Source of the DNA: Ulota crispa
Lineage: Eukaryota; Streptophyta; Bryopsida; Orthotrichales; Orthotrichaceae
Direction: 5' to 3'
Assembly (NCBI GenBank): GCA_963920765.1
Contig: OY987242.1
Span: forward strand, 4,986,789-5,050,788
Length of the DNA stretch: 64,000 bases
Positions 1-11,489 of the stretch are shown here, one piece after another; the first letter of the stretch is position 1, and the number at the start of each line of letters is the position of its first letter. Below the pieces are notes generated by a model. It saw only the letters and a program-made list of their open reading frames with translations. It was not told the DNA's origin and did no database searches. The translations under genes were made by a program, and so were the position numbers.

Positions 1-540
1 TCTTATGATTATTTCTCTAATATTTATGAAATAAATTAAACTATGAGTATATTTACGCAAGATATATTCCAACTATGTACAAACGACCATACCCATGCAG
101 TTAGAAAGGCAAGAATGTCAATTCACATGGATGTTTTGTCTGGGAAGTTTCATTGCACATTTTAATTTTCAATTGTGGAAATAACAAAAGAGCAAGAATT
201 TCATAAGAAATTCATAAAAACAAGTATATATCATAAAGCAAGATTTTTTGAATGTTTTACCCTTGTTCCAATATAACTTGGAGAATGTAAAAAGTATATT
301 GACGTCCTTTCACTTGTGCCGTAAATATAAGCATGCGGTTACATTAATTTGATGGGAAAGTTATGGTCCAAATCTAAAAAGTTGAAACCATGTTTGGTTT
401 TATAGCAAGTTAACTTGCTATTACTTCTCTTATGGTTAATATCAACTTTTGTAACAAAAACAATTAGATAAGATCACGGTCCCACTCCATTTTGTCCATA
501 TTGTGTATTATGAGCTTTATTAATATCAAGTTCTTGCGTA
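1..540. other. AT-rich intergenic DNA
   Basis: No open frame of note, no recognisable repeat ends and no RNA gene seen. Confidence 0.5.
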
Positions 541-740
541 CAATCCACGCTAGCTTTTTGTCAACAACCATTCTAACTCATCAACTAGAAAGGCGTCTAG
601 TTAGCGTATGATCCACGCTAGCTTTTTGTCCACAACCATTTTGACTCATCAACTAGAAAGGCATTTAGTTAGCTTATGATCAATGCTTGCTTTGTCAACA
701 ATCACTTTGACTCATCAAATAGAAAGGCCTCTAGTTTGTG
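541..740. repeat. Tandem repeat, three copies of a 68-bp unit
   Basis: The unit begins with ATCCACGCTAGC at 543 and 611 and with a diverged ATCAATGCTTGC at 679, so the period is exactly 68 bp. All three copies share ACTCATCAA followed by TAGAAAGGC. Copies one and two are closest; the third carries several substitutions. No coding potential. Confidence 0.85.
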
Positions 741-2827
741 AATTGGAAACATAAGTGGGAAAGCACCTCCAAATTTGTAACCACCAAAACCAAGGAAAGT
801 AATGCAAACAAAGCACTTGTTTATGATCAATGTTTGGATTTAGTTAACATAGCTTTCTAGCCCAAAGTGTTGACCTTATCCAAGCACCAATGTACTGATA
901 TTTGCATATGCACTAAAAATAAACTAATGATGTCTAAATACAACACTTTAATCCTCTAACATAATATTTTTATTGTAATTGCCAAAAAATTTAACGCCCT
1001 TGTTGGAAAGTTTAAATGATACCAACACACTAAATAAATCACCTTGGATGTACTTAGCTAAAGTAACTAGAATTCAAATCTCTGTAATTGGTAATTTAAA
1101 ACCAACACAAGTTTTGATGTTGAGGTGGTGTACATATTCAAAATGATTAAGTTTTTTTTTTTTTTGCAAGATTTTGAAGTGTTGCATTTAAATATAAAGG
1201 TGTCCTAATTGGATGCACTTCCCTTAGTATACACTCTTTTTCATTCAACTAGGCATAAGTATTGGAGGGTGCCTTGCCAAAATAGTTAAACCCGACGTAT
1301 TGTTTTTACATTCTCCTTGTGTTAGCAAGAAATTTAGGATTAAATATTCAATAGTGATCCCAAAGTTGGTTTTAATGATTAGCTCATATTGTCAAAAACA
1401 CTAGTAAAAATGCTAAAATTTCAGATTTGAGAATGTGGTTTTCACATTTGCTAGATACAAAATGGCTACATTTGTGAGATGTTGGGCAATACAAGAAGGT
1501 CCTTGCGCTTATAATCATGCAAAAAATAACAATTTCCAAATTTTTAACCTTGAAATTACGGGTCATAAAGGCAGAAGTAGTATTATAATATTTGTAAAAA
1601 TAATGTAACGCTACAAAAAAAACATAATTATCCCAAAAGTAACATGCATTCTTTAGAGGAAAACAATAAATACACAATGCAATTGACCTAAAGTAAGTTT
1701 GGGGAACTGTGTGTTTTTGTGTTGTGGCAAAGTTGAATGTCATGTTATGTTGACATAAATTTTGTGTTGCTCTTCAATGGCATAAACAAGAAATAAATGA
1801 AGAAGACAAATAAAGAGAGAGAAGGAACAAAAATGTTTCTTTATGACTTCAGTTTTATGTATGTGTAATAGTGTATAAACAGGGGTTTCGAAGTTGGAAT
1901 AACAAAGTTGTATATCATGCAAATTTTATCAAAGGACTTTTTCAACTACCAGGTGATATAACAATCTGATAAGAACTTGATTTTATTGTTCACTTTCTTT
2001 CACCTACCATAGGTGAGGGAAATTGCTCAACAAAACTTGTGCTTGTGTAGTGACATGCATGATTTTTATGAGAATTTTACTATTCACTTTCTTTCACCAA
2101 ATCTAAGGACATTGCAAGAGAGCTTCTCCATCCGTGTGCAATATGGAGGGCCTAGCCAATTCTCGCTGTGTATAAGTCTTGAAACTTATCTCCATTCTTC
2201 ATTCAGATTGAGCCCAAAAGTCACCAACTTCTAGGAAAATAAAAGTTCACATACCACTTTGGCAGGTATTCAAAATATCCCCTTTTGTTTGGATTTGGGG
2301 TATTTAAGTAGATTTGTGTTTTTTGTCCTCCTCTTTATCCAGTTTTGAAGTGCTATTGCTCCCCAGTCCCCACAACGTTAGAGGCAACACAATTTTAGGA
2401 GCAAAAGGTAGAAGAATTAGGTGGGTTTCATGCACAAGGGTAAAGCAAACCTTGAGGAATGTTATATCATGAGCAGTGAGGAGTGAGCCTAAATGTTTGT
2501 CAAAACACTATATTTCACCTATAATCCTATACATAGAGCATTATTGTTGTGCATTTTAAACTTTCACCTCTTGAATTGTTTTTTTCTTTTTTTTTATAAA
2601 TTCATTGATTTTGAGCTCAAAATTGGTTCTTGCTCCTAGATTCTTGGCTCACACCTCATGGCTCAACATTTTATGCTCACAAAATAGAGTCATTCACCAA
2701 ACCTTGTCCCGCCTTTTAAGTCTTGAAGTTAGGCTTAATGAAGACCGCTTGCTTGGATCAATTTGACCAAGTATGAGTGGCCAAGCTTTGACATAACTTG
2801 GGCACTTGTAGGGACAAGTAATTTTTT
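741..2827. other. AT-rich intergenic DNA with a diverged dispersed repeat
   Basis: Only short, unrecognised frames. The segment around 1,980-2,070 (TTTATTGTTCACTTTC, then CACCTACCATAGGTGA) recurs in diverged form around 3,650-3,730, on the other side of the foldback at 2,828-3,629. This suggests that an older direct repeat was already present when the foldback inserted. Nothing else identified. Confidence 0.4.
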
Positions 2828-3629
2828 GGGGAAATATTGAAAATGATCTTGACAAAGGCCCATATTTCAAAAGTAACCCTAACAATCTAGAAATATCAAA
2901 AATAGGCCTTAGCAATCATTTCAAGAAATGGTTGTTCACTAGAAATAAATTTTGAGAAACAATCGCATGTATGTAGGCATCCTTAATCCATCCGGCATAA
3001 AGGCTTGGTATATCAATCCTAATTTATTAATAGCAGATAGATAATCACACAAAAATTATATGATTTGAAGGGCATGAAAATTCTCATTCTAAAAACATAA
3101 TAAAATTTTGGTTTGGCCATTGCATGATTTAGATATAGCATATCAAATGTTAGCTAACTTCCAAAAAACTTAGAGGCATCTCCAAATCAAGCCCAAATAA
3201 GGAAATTTTGGTGAAGTGAACAACAATTATACCAACCCCTTTACTAAAATTTCCTTATTGGGGCTTGATTTGGAGATGCCTCTAAGTTTTTTGGAAGTTA
3301 GCTAACATTTGATGTGCTATATCTAAATCATGCAATGGCCAAACCAAAATTTTATTACATTTTTAGAATGAGAATTTTCATGCCCTTCAAGTCGTATAAT
3401 TTTTGTGTGATTATCTATTTGCTATTAATAAATTGGGATTGATATACCATGCCTTTATGCTAGATGGATTGAAGATGCTCACATATGCAATTATTTCTCA
3501 GAGCTTATTAATTTTCTAGTGAACAACCATTTCTTGAAATGATCGCTGAAGCCTATTTTTGATATTTCCAGAATGTCAAGATTACTTTTGAAATGTGGGC
3601 CTTTGTTAGGGTCATTTTTGATATTTCCC
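2828..3629. mobile_element. Long foldback DNA element, MULE-like
   Basis: Two inverted arms of about 390 bp (2,828-3,212 and 3,241-3,629) flank a spacer of about 28 bp. The outer ends are GGGGAAATATTG and its complement. The flanks TAATTTTTT (2,819-2,827) and TAATTCTTT (3,630-3,638) match at 8 of 9 bases, which would be a 9-bp target duplication as made by Mutator-like elements. There is no transposase frame, so the element is non-autonomous. The arms remain highly similar, so the RNA would fold into a long hairpin. The family label is inferred from end sequence and duplication length. Confidence 0.75.
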
Positions 3630-3638
3630 TAATTCTTT

Positions 3639-4094
3639 TAAAGATCGAGGACTTTATTGTTTACTTTTCTTTACCTACTATAGGTGAAGAAAACTACTTG
3701 GCAAGAATTTACACTTGTGGTAACAAGTAAGATCTATAAGAGTGAAGAATTTGAAAGTGCATAATTATGATGGCACATCATTATTTGAAAGCCCAAACAT
3801 CAAATCTCTACATTGTTTTACTTGGACAACAGATTTTGTTTTATCATGACAGAAAATGTGCCAAACCTTAGACGTGTATGTTGATATAAATTTTTAACTT
3901 TTAAGCTAGACTATATGGCAAAATAATGTAATGACCTCTTTATTTTGCTCAAATATAAAGAACTGATAAATTGCACTTAATAAACCAAAGAGCATAGTTC
4001 TATTTTGAAACCTTATACTGTAGGCAATTGTAGTTAATTTCAAAACATGTTTTGTGATTTAAAAACGCAAAGGTGCAGTTTGGATCTGCTGTTC
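3639..4094. other. AT-rich intergenic DNA
   Basis: Carries the second diverged copy of the 1,980-2,070 repeat near 3,650-3,730. Otherwise no feature seen. Confidence 0.4.
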
Positions 4095-4300
4095 TTAACC
4101 ACTGAAGGGCCTTTGGGCTCTGGAGATACGGTTCCAAATATGGTCGCAACTAATCTTCAAAAGTTTGGATCAGTTGAAAATTAAGTGTTACAACCATATA
4201 TATTGAAGGGTTATATGATGATTGGTGCATAAAAAAATGGAAAAGCCTTCAAAGTAGCTCAAATACGTCTATACATACATTCAAGCCGTTCACGGGTTAA
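4095..4300. mobile_element. TTAA-flanked short element (family C, reverse copy)
   Basis: Bounded by TTAA at 4,095-4,098 and 4,297-4,300. The ends are TTAACCACTGAAGGGCC on the left and CCGTTCACGGGTTAA on the right. The body is the reverse complement of the element at 23,904-24,127 (for example the shared ACAACCATATATATTGAAG followed by GGTTRTATGATG). No coding content. TTAA target plus CC-rich inverted ends is piggyBac-like; that assignment is an inference. Confidence 0.75.
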
Positions 4301-4458
4301 TGGTACAGCTTTTTACATTTTCATACAATTTGTCTCAAGTTTTAGATACCAAATCAACAATTTTTGGCCGTATGAGCTTTTGGACATTTAAAATTTCCAA
4401 TACAAGAATCAATGATCAACCAAAATGTAGCAAACACTTGAATATGAAGACCACTATT

Positions 4459-5137
4459 TCCTACAAGAAAAAAGACCTTTTTGACTAAGGGTTATGATTA
4501 CCAAAACAACTAATACAACTAGGACTTTTTTACTAGACAAGTGTTAGTCAAGAGTTCAATTTATGACTACACGTAATTGTAAATTAAACTATGGGCATTG
4601 ACATGTGTACCACACCCTTTGAACTACTGTACTACACCCCGGGATAAATTTTAGGTTTCATACCATCAAAAAGCTGAATTTGAGAAATTTGAATTCAGAT
4701 TTGGACTTAGAGACCACGATTTAGTTTAGAACCATGCAAAAAGTTGCAATTCAACAACACCCAATGAAAAAGCTTATTTTTATTTTACAAACAAAAGTAA
4801 AAGTAACACTTTTCTCCCTAGCTAAACTTTTTCATTGGGTGTTGTTGAATTGCAAATTTTTTTTTTATGATTCTAGACTAAATCATGGTCTCTAAGTCCA
4901 AATTTGAATTTCAAATTTTCAAACTTAGCTTTTTGATGGTAGAAATCTAAAATTTACCCCAGGGGTGTGGTACACATATCAATTCCCTTAAATTATTCAT
5001 GACCCAATTAAATTATTTATGACTACATGTGGTCATAAATTAAACAATTGACTGACACTTTACTAGTCAAAAAGTCCTAACTGCTTTTAATCGTTTTGGC
5101 AATCATAACCCTTAGTAACAACCTTTTTCTTGTAGTG
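4459..5137. mobile_element. CACTA-type foldback with 3-bp duplication, carrying a nested insertion
   Basis: The right end reads CTTTTTCTTGTAGTG, the complement of the typical plant CACTACAAGAAAAAG terminus. The left end is TCCTACAAGAAAAAAG, with the first bases mutated. The flanking 3 bp are ATT on both sides (4,456-4,458 and 5,138-5,140), the duplication size of CACTA elements. The inner arms match over ACTAAGGGTTATGATT. A second foldback (4,593-4,987) sits inside. Without it the element is under 300 bp and encodes nothing. Confidence 0.8.
4593..4987. mobile_element. GGGAATTG-family foldback, MULE-like (copy A1)
   Basis: 395-bp foldback with ends GGGCATTGACATGTG and CACATATCAATTCCC. The flanks TTAAACTAT (4,584-4,592) and TTAAATTAT (4,988-4,996) match at 8 of 9 positions, giving a 9-bp target duplication. 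The inner arms share AGACTAAATCATGGTC-like sequence and the GGTGTTGTTGAATTG block. It lies inside the CACTA-type foldback and is therefore younger. Related copies are at 5,997, 9,891, 10,393 and 21,781. Confidence 0.85.
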
Positions 5138-5912
5138 ATTTGTGCTTAATGAAACAAAGTTCAAGTTGAATCTTGTACGCATTTAAAACTCATGTATGCC
5201 AAATTGATAGCATTGATTTTCATTTGAAAAAACACATTATAAGTATTTTATCATGAATTGAGATAGTAACTATCACTTTTCCTAATAATGCCCTCATTAT
5301 TATTTTATATCAAAAAGAGCTTACTACTACATCACTAGGAAAGACCAGTTGATATAAATTCTAACATTGACACCTAAAACGTTGGCAAATAAATGAAGTA
5401 AATGATCCCTAAAGTTCTTTTGGTTTATTTGACAAAATCATGTATTTCTTTAGTAATAATGAAGAAATGGTGGATTGAAAACACAAAATATGTAAACTAA
5501 AGAATGTGTATGTTGGAGCTTGAAGGTGTTATTTTTTGGACATTAACGTTTTATCTAAGAGCTCTTGAACTATACCTAAGGGCCAATTTTCATGGGTGAT
5601 TGGAACTAGAGGTCCATCCAAGGTGATTACGGGCAGGATAAAGAAAAAAGTATGAAATCTTCACGACTAATAGAGTTTAAAAAGCAACTTCCAATTTTGG
5701 GTCTAGGCCCTCCGGGGATGTAGTTTGACTTTTGCAAAATCAGAGGCTAGACGTCCAGGCCGGACCCCTCCATCCCCATGGAAATTTGCCCTAAGGGGCT
5801 CCTCTGGATTGTCTCTCTAGGGATGTGTTATGAATTATGGTGCTAACCATGATTGTTAATTCTCCTTTTTCATGAAGGAATAAGAGCAAAATACCGCATG
5901 GGGCTTGCACAC

Positions 5913-5957
<45 letters not shown>

Positions 5958-5996
5958 TTCATCCTTATTTGATACTAAAATTCCTAATTTTGAATA
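5138..5996. other. Intergenic DNA with a small foldback and an AT microsatellite
   Basis: A weak inverted repeat spans about 5,575-5,796 (AAGGGCCAATTTTCATGGG against CCATGGAAATTTGCCCTAAG); no duplication could be assigned. A perfect (AT)n run fills 5,917-5,952. No gene seen. Confidence 0.45.
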
Positions 5997-6307
5997 AGGA
6001 ATTGATATATGTACCACCCCTTTTTTAGTACTATTCTACCACACCTACTATTTATGGTCAATATTTACAATATTAAAGTAGGTGTGGACCATAGGCAAAA
6101 CATCACAAATTTGAAAATATAACTTGACATAGAAGTTTCAACATTAATTTTTGTTTTTTAACTCTAGATCTAGCTCATAGTATCAATTGAAAAAATCCTA
6201 AATTAAAATAAGCATAATATAGAATTTTTAATTGATACTATGAGCATGATCCAAAGCCAAAAAAATTGAAAGTTGCAACTTCTATGTCAAGTATTATTTT
6301 CAAACTA

Positions 6308-7207
6308 CAATAGAACTCCTCTAAACCAATATCCTCTAAAATGATATCCTCTATAGTCTAGTATATAACACAAATCTCAATGTCAGACCATATGTCAGTC
6401 ATTAACCAAAAATAATAATTCAATAGTAGTAATGCTCCTTGGTGCTATCCTAGCACTAACCTCAAGGTCACTTCATTTACATTTCTACAAGATTAACTAG
6501 TAGCTTACTTAACCCCTCAACGCCCCTAGAATTTTGGAGTATTTTAGAATTTGCTTGAAAGTGAACATTTTGATCAATCTTATCAATTTTCTTTGAAACA
6601 TAACCTTACAAATTCAAGGTAGACATGTTGTAGATCACATAGGAAAAGAAATCACAACTATATCACTTATGGATTGAAAGATTATAATGTTTGATCATGA
6701 GGCTTTTAAAGCTCTCAAAGTGATTTGAAGTCTTTCAATCCTCTTTCTGCATCTCAAACCTAAAACTAAGGGTACCAAAAAAATATGAGTATGTAAAGTA
6801 CAACATATATAACCCCAATCAATTTACAACTTCTCTAAACCTATTCTACAATTTTTTTAAATGAATTTTTAATGTGATTTTTTTTCCAAGTTCTAGTGTA
6901 CGTGAGGTTCATTCCAAGAGCCTTCAACACTAGAAAGTGAAGATTTGCAATGGACACGCTTGCACAAAATCTTGAATAGACAAACCATATTACTTCATTT
7001 TCAAGATCAAACTCTTGATGCTGAAACTAGACTTCAATAACAATACAAATATTACAATAACCACTAAAAAAATCTTGAAGAAATTTTGGGCATCCCTAAA
7101 TAAAAAAATTATAGGGGCACAGTTTAAACCCCTTGGGTGTTGAGGGGTTAAACTAGTTAATTTAGTTCTTGGAGTCCCAACCATATCAATTTAGAGGAGT
7201 TCTACTC
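6308..7207. mobile_element. TA-flanked element interrupting A4 (mariner/Stowaway-like)
   Basis: The ends are CAATAGAACTCCTCTAAA and TTTAGAGGAGTTCTACTC, with TA on each side (6,306-6,307 and 7,208-7,209). Joining the flanks through a single TA restores the sequence expected from the other arm of A4 at this point, apart from two bases. That supports both the boundaries and a TA duplication. Most of its length is the TTAA element nested at 6,509-7,151. No coding capacity. Confidence 0.7.
6509..7151. mobile_element. TTAA-flanked element, family E (forward copy E1)
   Basis: Bounded by TTAA at 6,509-6,512 and 7,148-7,151. The ends are TTAACCCCTCAACGCCC and GGGTGTTGAGGGGTTAA. The body of about 640 bp is clearly homologous to 41,830-42,492 in the same orientation and to 44,257-44,906 in the opposite one (shared blocks include AGATCACATAGGAAAAGAAA and GAGTATGTAAAGTACAACAT). 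It encodes no protein. Piggybac-like by target site and ends. Confidence 0.85.
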
Positions 7208-7314
7208 TAGTGATGTTTTTCTTGTAGTCCACACCTACTTTAATATTGTAAATATTGGCCATATGTAGTAGGTGTGGTAGAATAGTCAAAAAGGGGTGCT
7301 ACATGTATCAATTC

Positions 7315-7316
<2 letters not shown>

Positions 7317-7368
<52 letters not shown>
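7317..7368. repeat. (AT)n microsatellite
   Basis: Uninterrupted AT dinucleotide run directly abutting the right end of foldback A4. Confidence 0.95.
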
Positions 7369-7371
<3 letters not shown>

Positions 7372-7424
7372 CTTATAAAAGAATGCCCACTCTCCATAGT
7401 GTATTTTGTGTTTGTGTGTGTGTT

Positions 7425-7596
7425 CACTAGAAGAAACCCGTGTTTTTTATAACAGATTTTTTTGAATGTCCACTTGTTTTTATGTTATAATTGATGTTAG
7501 AACTAACATCAAGATGTTAGTTCTAACATCAATTGTAACATAAAAACAAGTGGGCGTTCAAAAAAATGTTATAAAAAACACAAGTTTCTTCTAGTG
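7425..7596. mobile_element. CACTAGAAGAAA foldback, 172 bp, CACTA-like
   Basis: A near-perfect hairpin from CACTAGAAGAAAC to GTTTCTTCTAGTG, with arms of about 85 bp meeting at AACATCAAGATGTT. The flanking 3-bp repeats GTT (7,422-7,424) and GTT (7,597-7,599) are identical. Very little arm divergence suggests a recent insertion. Same end motif as 45,209-45,358. Confidence 0.85.
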
Positions 7597-7649
7597 GTTT
7601 GTGTGTTGGTTTGATAATTTGTGATTGGCCGAGGGCCAAAGGGCAATCT

Positions 7650-7824
7650 ATGTGGAAGGACAATGGCATGGGTGTTGGATGTGGAAGGGCATCTTTTGGT
7701 GAAACCCATTAGATCTTTTTCAAACTTCGGTTTGAAATTCAACTACAAAGGAGTGGGGAGGGAGAGATGAAGAGACAAATTGGTTTGAATTTAAGAAATG
7801 GATTGAACCACATTGGAGGTTTTA
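7650..7824. repeat. Dispersed repeat, first of two direct copies
   Basis: Matches 9,450-9,620 in diverged form: a CATGGGTG/CATGGGCATG segment, then CCCATT-GAATC-TTTTTC, then TGGGGAGGGAGA-GATGAAGAG-CAAATTG. It is cut on its right by the TTAA element at 7,825. Function unknown. Confidence 0.6.
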
Positions 7825-8750
7825 TTTACCCCTAAAGGACCAAGCCATTTTTTTATGAAAAACACAAAAAATTGCCACTTTTGGGGAAGCAAGTTCAATG
7901 GTTGGAAAAAAAGTTTTTTACAAGAATATAACCATAAGATCTTATAGTAGACTACAAAAGGAACATGTGGTAAAAAAATTAGCTCAATCTACACAAAAAT
8001 GAGTGAGATATTTACATCTAGATTCCGGATTATTATTATTTTTTGCTGCTGCCCAAAAATTTCAGAAAGCTTTGACCACTCTTAGAGAAAAAAAACTACT
8101 CTACACAAAGTTGAGGTTTATTTTTCCCATGTAGGAGACCAAGTTAGGTATATGTGGGAGAATTTTCAAATCAATTGGAACTATACAACACATGGGAGAA
8201 AATAGTAAGTAAAAAGAAATAAAGAATGAGTCAAAGCACTCAATTGTTAAGAATTTAATTATTAAAATGAAAAATGCAAATCCCAATGGTTATAATGTTT
8301 TGATAAACAATCTACATCCTTTGGTTTTGTTTTTATTCAAAAATAATGAAAATTGAGTAAAATAAAGGACTTCAAATTTTATTTTAGAGTAGAGAATCTA
8401 AAACTCGCAAACAAAAACTCCTCATAACATTCATCTCATCTATCGAAATTGAATGATTCAAAACTCCCCACGTCTATATAAGTCTAAAAAATCTATTTCA
8501 GATTTTTATTTGAAAAAAAACAAAATTTTAAAGAAGTTTTTGGCTGCCCGAGGAGCAGCATTTTCCAGATTTTCATGCATAACTTCTTCAATAAATGTCA
8601 GAATGAAGAAAAAATCACATTCCCACATATATCTCTAAATTCCTCACCGTTGTTAAAAGTTCCAAAAAATCACACAAAGTAGTTTAGCCATAGGTACATG
8701 CCCAAAATCCCATTTGTCCCCTGAACGGACAATGGTCCTTTAGGGATTAA
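7825..8750. mobile_element. TTAA-type element, family B (copy B1)
   Basis: The left end is TTTACCCCTAAAGGACC (the TTAA has one change) and the right end GGTCCTTTAGGGATTAA. The 926-bp body is shared with 13,486-14,438 and 19,382-20,317 (AAGCTTTGACCACTCTT-like block, GGAGAATTTTCAAATCAATT, AACTCCTCATAAC). A subterminal palindrome TTGTCCCCTGAACGGACAA precedes the right end. No transposase frame. Confidence 0.85.
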
Positions 8751-9449
8751 TTTTGGAATTGAAGTTCAACATTCTTCAAATCAATTTAGCTATGTTAAAT
8801 GGAAAGAATCCCCTAGCCTCCCCCTCCTCTATGTTAGATTTTCTCCCTCTTCCTCTCTAATATTGGAGATTTTATTAATTATTTTTATTTCAATTTTATT
8901 TATTTTAATTTAAAAGTATCTCATTGGATATTTTTAATTTGTTAAAAAAAACTGAACTTCTTTGTGGTCTTTTTATGAAAGACATATTTTTATTTTTTCT
9001 AAATTAAAATCAAATGATCATCACAATTTGCTCAATTTATTAGAAAATTTATATTAGAGTTTTTTAAATTTGGCTATTTAAATTGATTCAATACCAATCT
9101 TACCTATCCTAAATGGAAACATTGCATTCACCTTTGCTATGCTAAATGGAAACATCCAATTTACCTCTGCTATGCTAAATGGGGCAACCTCCTTCTTTAG
9201 TAAATTTTCCTTCTTTTTGTTTTTCAAAATCTCCCAACTTGAATCCCACACCACCCCAGTAGACAAGTCATGAGACTATTTTGCTACCGCAAAATGGGAT
9301 CAGGACTTGTATATACATCTTATTTATATAATAAGCTTGGTTTTATTAGTTGGGTAGTTGAGTGTCAAAATAATAGAATGTAAGGTTGTTGAGAAACTAA
9401 TTAATAACCAAATTTGTTGCAACCAAATTTTCCACCTTACTAACCGGCA
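8751..9449. other. AT-rich DNA with a short tandem repeat
   Basis: Three diverged copies of a 33-bp unit built on AAATGGAAACAT lie at about 9,111, 9,144 and 9,177. They account for the repetitive short frames here. No gene seen. Confidence 0.5.
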
Positions 9450-9620
9450 TTGGATGGGGGGCCATGGGCATGTGATAGGTCATGGGCATGGGATGGGATG
9501 GGATACTTTGGTGGGACCCATTGAATCTTTTTCCAACTTGAATTTGAAATTCACATATAAAGGGGTGGGGAGGGAGATGAAGAGTCAAATTGATTCAAAT
9601 TTAAAATTGAATTTGAGTTT
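9450..9620. repeat. Dispersed repeat, second direct copy
   Basis: Direct, diverged partner of 7,650-7,824, including the GGGAGGGAGATGAAGAGTC block. Includes an internal GGGATGGGAT-type short repeat. Confidence 0.6.
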
Positions 9621-9653
9621 ATGAACATGGGGGTGGCTCGATAGCCTTCCGCC

Positions 9654-9853
9654 NNNNNNNNNNNNNNNNNNNNNNNNNNNNNNNNNNNNNNNNNNNNNNN
9701 NNNNNNNNNNNNNNNNNNNNNNNNNNNNNNNNNNNNNNNNNNNNNNNNNNNNNNNNNNNNNNNNNNNNNNNNNNNNNNNNNNNNNNNNNNNNNNNNNNNN
9801 NNNNNNNNNNNNNNNNNNNNNNNNNNNNNNNNNNNNNNNNNNNNNNNNNNNNN
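9654..9853. other. Assembly gap
   Basis: Exactly 200 N. The true length is unknown, and the open frame predicted across it is meaningless. Confidence 1.
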
Positions 9854-9890
9854 TTTCGACCTGGTGGATCCATTATGCCCAATAAATAAA

Positions 9891-10295
9891 GGGAATTGCT
9901 AACTGTACACGTTAAATTGCAAATGGGACACCCCTTGTGAGCATGAAATTTGATAATTAAGTGCTATTTTTTGTTTTTTCAAGAAGTCCATCATGCAATT
10001 AGTCACAGCATTATCACCTCCTTGAAAGAAAACATGATAAACACAAATTTTTGTTGAAATATTATTGCACTAGTACTATTTTTTGATGTATTCTTGCTTT
10101 GAGCAATTCAAAAGTCTTATATTTTTAGTTTCAAATCTAAGCACACCTATTTTTTGGAGTATAGCCTTAGAATGATAAAGGTGAAACAAATCTTTTGATC
10201 CAAATAAAAGAATTAGCAAAATCAGCATTAAAAATCACCTTTTTATGCTCAAAGAGGGTGTCCCGTTAGCAATTTAGGGTGTCGCTGTAGTAGTT

Positions 10296-10298
<3 letters not shown>
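9891..10298. mobile_element. GGGAATTG-type foldback, MULE-like (copy A5)
   Basis: The ends are GGGAATTGCTAACTGTAC and the partly conserved CGCTGTAGTAGTTCCC. The inner arms pair through GGACACCCC / GGGTGTCC and GAGCAT / ATGCTC. At 408 bp it matches the size of the other GGG..CCC foldbacks but its body differs. It abuts an (AT)n tract on the right, so its target duplication cannot be read. Confidence 0.6.

Positions 10299-10381
<83 letters not shown>
10299..10381. repeat. (AT)n microsatellite
   Basis: About 80 bp of TA dinucleotides between two GGGAATTG foldbacks. Confidence 0.95.
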
Positions 10382-10389
<8 letters not shown>

Positions 10390-10392
10390 TAT

Positions 10393-10807
10393 GGGAATTG
10401 ATATGTGCACATCGGGGGGTTAATATTTGTACACCCCGTGCTGGGTAAATTATTGATTTCTACCATCAGAAAGCTGCATTTGAGAAATTTGAATTTAGAT
10501 TTGGACTTAGAGACCATGATTTAGTCTAGAACTATACAAAAAAGTTGCAATTGAACAACACCCTATGAAAAATCTTAGTTAGAGGGAAAAGTGTTACTTT
10601 TATTTTTGTTTGTAAAAAAGATAAGCTTTTTCATTGAATGTTGTTCAATTACAACTTTTTTTTTAATGGTTCTAGACTAAATCATGGTTTCTAAGTTCAA
10701 ATTTGAATTCAAAATTCTCAAATGCAGCTTTCTGATGGTAGAAATCAATAATTTACCCCGCATGGGGGTGTGCAAATATCAACCCCGGTGTGCACATATC
10801 AATTCCC
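10393..10807. mobile_element. GGGAATTG-family foldback, MULE-like (copy A2)
   Basis: The ends are GGGAATTGATATGTGCAC and GTGCACATATCAATTCCC, a perfect 18-bp inverted repeat. The flanks TATATTAT (10,385-10,392 and 10,808-10,815) are identical over 8 bp. Body homologous to A1 at 4,593 (GGACTTAGAGACCATGATTT). The right end carries a partial duplication of its own terminus (GTGTGCAAATATCAA before GTGTGCACATATCAA). Confidence 0.85.
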
Positions 10808-11489
10808 TATATTATATGTATATATATATATATACTTGTACTATATCTATAAATACATATATATATATCTATAAATACATACATATGTAGACACACACAT
10901 ATACACATGTTTAGAAAATTGGAATTAGAAAGTTGCAAGTCTCACTCAAATCCCTCCCACCAAACAATTTTTCACCAAATTTTAAGCTAATTACATGTTT
11001 GAAATGCCTACAAAGGTAAACAAGATGTGTCGTCAAAATTATAGGAGTAGATTACTCCTAGTCCACGACTTCGATCCAAATTGTGAAGACTATGCTAATT
11101 TCATTTCCTACGAAAGATGTAATGAAAATGATATTAGAGGTTTGTAAACAAATAATTTTAAATAATAGTAGGATTCAAACACGTGCAATGTTTCTTTATA
11201 ATCAGGAGCTGGTATAAGAGATAAACCGGTACACTCTTGTGAAAAGAGTAAAATTACCACGGAAGCTTGAAAAATTCTCCGACTGTTGGACGCTGGCTCT
11301 ACTGTGACACTAGCAGCTTCCGACCCCGACCAGGTCTACAAATTGCAGTACTGACGAGGCTCTGACGGCCCGTCTCAAATGTTCTTGTATCCAGTCGAAT
11401 TAACTCTCGGGCTGCCCGGTCCTGAAACCAAATTGGCAGTATCCTTTGATTTTCTCGTTGGTCAGGAGCCCGAAGACAGTTTGCCTTTA
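10808..11489. other. Intergenic DNA, GC rising from about 11.2 kb
   Basis: Short AT microsatellites at 10,817-10,870. A segment of higher GC from about 11,220 runs into the next element and opens a 107-codon frame on the - strand (11,299-11,622). I do not recognise that frame and do not call it a gene. Confidence 0.4.

Larger units (their letters stand above)
5997..7316. mobile_element. GGGAATTG-family foldback split by later insertions (copy A4)
   Basis: The outer ends are AGGAATTGATATATG and CATGTATCAATTCCC. Shared arm sequence continues through CCACACCTACT and AATATTTACAATATT. Removing the insertion between about 6,308 and 7,209 leaves about 415 bp, the size of the other family members. 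The left arm runs 5,997-6,307 and the right arm 7,208-7,316. No clear 9-bp duplication: the right flank is an (AT)n tract. Confidence 0.8.

Noticed and set aside
541..740. CRISPR-like array
   Set aside because: Contiguous 68-bp tandem units with no spacers, in eukaryotic DNA.
9619..9882. 87-codon frame across the gap
   Set aside because: Mostly unknown residues from 200 N.
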